Assembly (NCBI GenBank): GCA_011524425.1
Contig: WTKI01000401.1
Coordinates: 1-8,337 of the forward strand
DNA: 8,337 nucleotides
Direction: 5' to 3'
From: Altererythrobacter sp.
GTDB taxonomy: Bacteria > Pseudomonadota > Alphaproteobacteria > Sphingomonadales > Sphingomonadaceae
Shown: positions 6,902-8,337 of the stretch, one piece after another
How the letters are laid out: the number at the start of each line of letters is the position of its first letter
Numbering within the stretch: the stretch's first letter is position 1
Notes under the pieces: model-generated
What the model was told of the DNA's origin: nothing
Seen by the model: only the letters and a program-made list of their open reading frames with translations
Database searches by the model: none
Position numbers and translations under genes: made by a program

Positions 6902-8337
6902 CGATTACGCCTTCCAAGCGATCTTCCAGCTCGTCGCTGGCCGCTTGAAGCGCTTCCAAAGTCTCATCATCAGGCTCCCAAAGGCGGCGCTCACAAGCTT
7001 CCAGCAAGCGGTTCGCAACACGTACCGAGCTTTTGGGATTCAATTCAGCAAGACGCTCACGCATCGCTTCATCGAGCACGAAGGTATTGCTGATTTGCTG
7101 ATAAACCCAGGGTGCAACCTGTCCGGTAGTGGCCGACCATCCCATTGTGTTGGTGACATGACCTTCGATCGCCCGGACCCCTTCAAAGCCGTGCTTGAGC
7201 ATACCTTCAAACCATTTTGGGTTGAGAGTGCGCGTTCGCGTTTCCAAGTCGATCTGTTCAGACAAAGTACGAACCTTGGCATTTCCTTGGGTAGCATCGA
7301 CAATGTACACAGGCGCATCCTTGCCGCGCGCTTTTGCTACAGAACGGCTAATCCCGCCCAGCCCGTCAACATATTGATCGAGATCGGTAATTCCGACCTC
7401 CACGCTTTCAAGGTTCTGATAAGTGAACTCAACGTCTGCCAAAGCACTACGCAGCATTTCACGCTGCTGGACTGGCTTCCCGTTCACGCCATACGCGTAA
7501 CCCTTGTGAGTCTCGAACGCATTGGCCAGCTCATCAGGATCGGCCCAAACGCCGTCGTCGATCAATTGATTTACATTCGCTCCATAAGCGCCTTCATTGT
7601 TAGAAAACACTCTAAGAGCCGCAGTTTCCAGATCGCATTCATGAACTTTTTGATGCGCTAGCGTATGCTTACGCACAAAGTTCATATTCTCCGGCTCTTT
7701 GGCTTGCGAGGCTAACAGTGCTGCTTCTGCAAGCATGCGAGATTGGAGCGGCAGCAGATCGCGGAATATCCCGGACAATGTCATTACGATGTCGATCCGA
7801 GGCCGACCGAGCTCTTCAAGAGGAATCAGCTCAGCACCTGCCAGCCTTCCGTAGGTATCCAAGCGAGGTCGCGCGCCAATCAGCCGCATGGCTTGCGCAA
7901 TTTGAACACCCTCGCTTTTCATGTTGTCAGTGCCCCAGAGCACCATCGCGAGGCTCTCCGGGAACGGTTCACCGCTCGCGATATGCCGTTCAATCAGGCG
8001 CTCTGCCTGTTTCGCACCCTCTTCAAAAGCGAACCGCGAAGGAATGCGGAAAGGATCAAACCCGTGGATATTCCTGCCGGTCGGAAGCACTTCAGGGTTA
8101 GCCAGCAAATCGCCGCCGGGCGCTGGCGGTGTGTAGGTCCCATCGAGCGCATGGATGAGTGCGCCCAATTCATCGCATTCATCCAGCAAAGACTCCAAAT
8201 GCGCGCGATCTGCCCCCGGGTCCGCGCTGACCATTGCATCGAGCAGCCCGTCGCGCTCGGCACCTTGCGCTTGCTCCCCAAAGACATGCAGGCCGTGGGG
8301 TATCAACGTCTGTTCAAGTTCGTAAAGCTGGCCGCTC
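6891..8337 (-). CDS. bchH: BchH, Mg-chelatase large subunit (C-terminal part, runs off right edge)
   Basis: The frame is open to the window edge. The last 481 residues plus the TAG stop are present, roughly the last 40 percent of a protein usually near 1,200 residues. BchH binds protoporphyrin IX and, with the BchI-BchD AAA+ complex and ATP, inserts Mg2+, the first committed step toward bacteriochlorophyll. Visible family features are ELEQTLIPHGLHVFG near the window edge, the signature GGDLLANPEVLPTGRNIHGF, the LWGTDNMKSEG segment, and TLSGIFRDLLPLQ. These are shared by the BchH/ChlH/CobN family. The position next to bchL, bchM and puhA favours BchH over the cobalt chelatase CobN. An apparent TTG start at 8306 is only an internal codon: in-frame coding continues upstream of it to the edge. 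Spacing to bchL is 21 nt. Confidence 0.97.

Noticed and set aside
6945..7661. Long plus-strand open frame of 238 codons opposite bchH
   Set aside because: It lies wholly antisense to clearly conserved BchH coding sequence and its translation shows no recognisable domain. It is a by-product of codon bias on the other strand.
8306..8337. TTG at 8306 as a start codon of a shorter 471-residue protein
   Set aside because: The same frame continues upstream to the edge with residues that fit BchH (ending YELEQT), so the TTG is an internal leucine codon.

Overview
The window is a piece of the photosynthesis gene cluster of an alphaproteobacterium that makes bacteriochlorophyll a. All ten genes read leftward (minus strand), with almost no non-coding DNA. 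In transcription order, from right to left, they are bchH (3' part only), bchL, bchM, lhaA, puhA, puhB, puhC, bciE, acsF and puhE (5' part only). This is the conserved bchFNBHLM-lhaA-puhABC-acsF-puhE superoperon block of purple phototrophic Alphaproteobacteria. The O2-dependent cyclase AcsF, together with its alphaproteobacterial partner BciE, implies pigment synthesis in the presence of oxygen. That fits an aerobic anoxygenic phototroph. The style of the proteins suggests a sphingomonad or Erythrobacter-like lineage, but this is an inference I could not test by search.

Right part (5257-8337): pigment synthesis. BchH inserts Mg into protoporphyrin IX. BchM methylates Mg-protoporphyrin IX to the monomethyl ester. 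BchL is the ATP-driven reductase component of the dark-operative protochlorophyllide reductase. Middle part (1926-5257): assembly and structure. LhaA is a PucC/BCD-type membrane protein for light-harvesting 1 assembly. PuhA is the reaction-centre H subunit. PuhB and PuhC are assembly factors. Left part (1-1929): BciE and AcsF form the aerobic oxidative cyclase that builds ring E from the BchM product, and PuhE is a multi-spanning membrane protein of the same cluster. PuhE runs off the left edge.

The genes are extremely tightly packed. Junctions are TGATG (bchL/bchM, bchM/lhaA), ATGATG (puhA/puhB), ATGA (puhB/puhC, bciE/acsF), GTGA (puhC/bciE) and a 7-nt overlap (acsF/puhE). Only two small gaps exist, each about 20 nt, before bchL and before puhA. 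This points to one polycistronic, translationally coupled transcript. No promoter, Rho-independent terminator, RNA gene, mobile element, repeat array or CRISPR was seen. No exact TGT-N12-ACA (PpsR/CrtJ-type) site was found by eye. Nothing in the window looks like a wholly new system. The points most worth a second look are the two least understood proteins (PuhE, PuhC), the small cyclase subunit BciE, and a few start sites that are easy to misplace.
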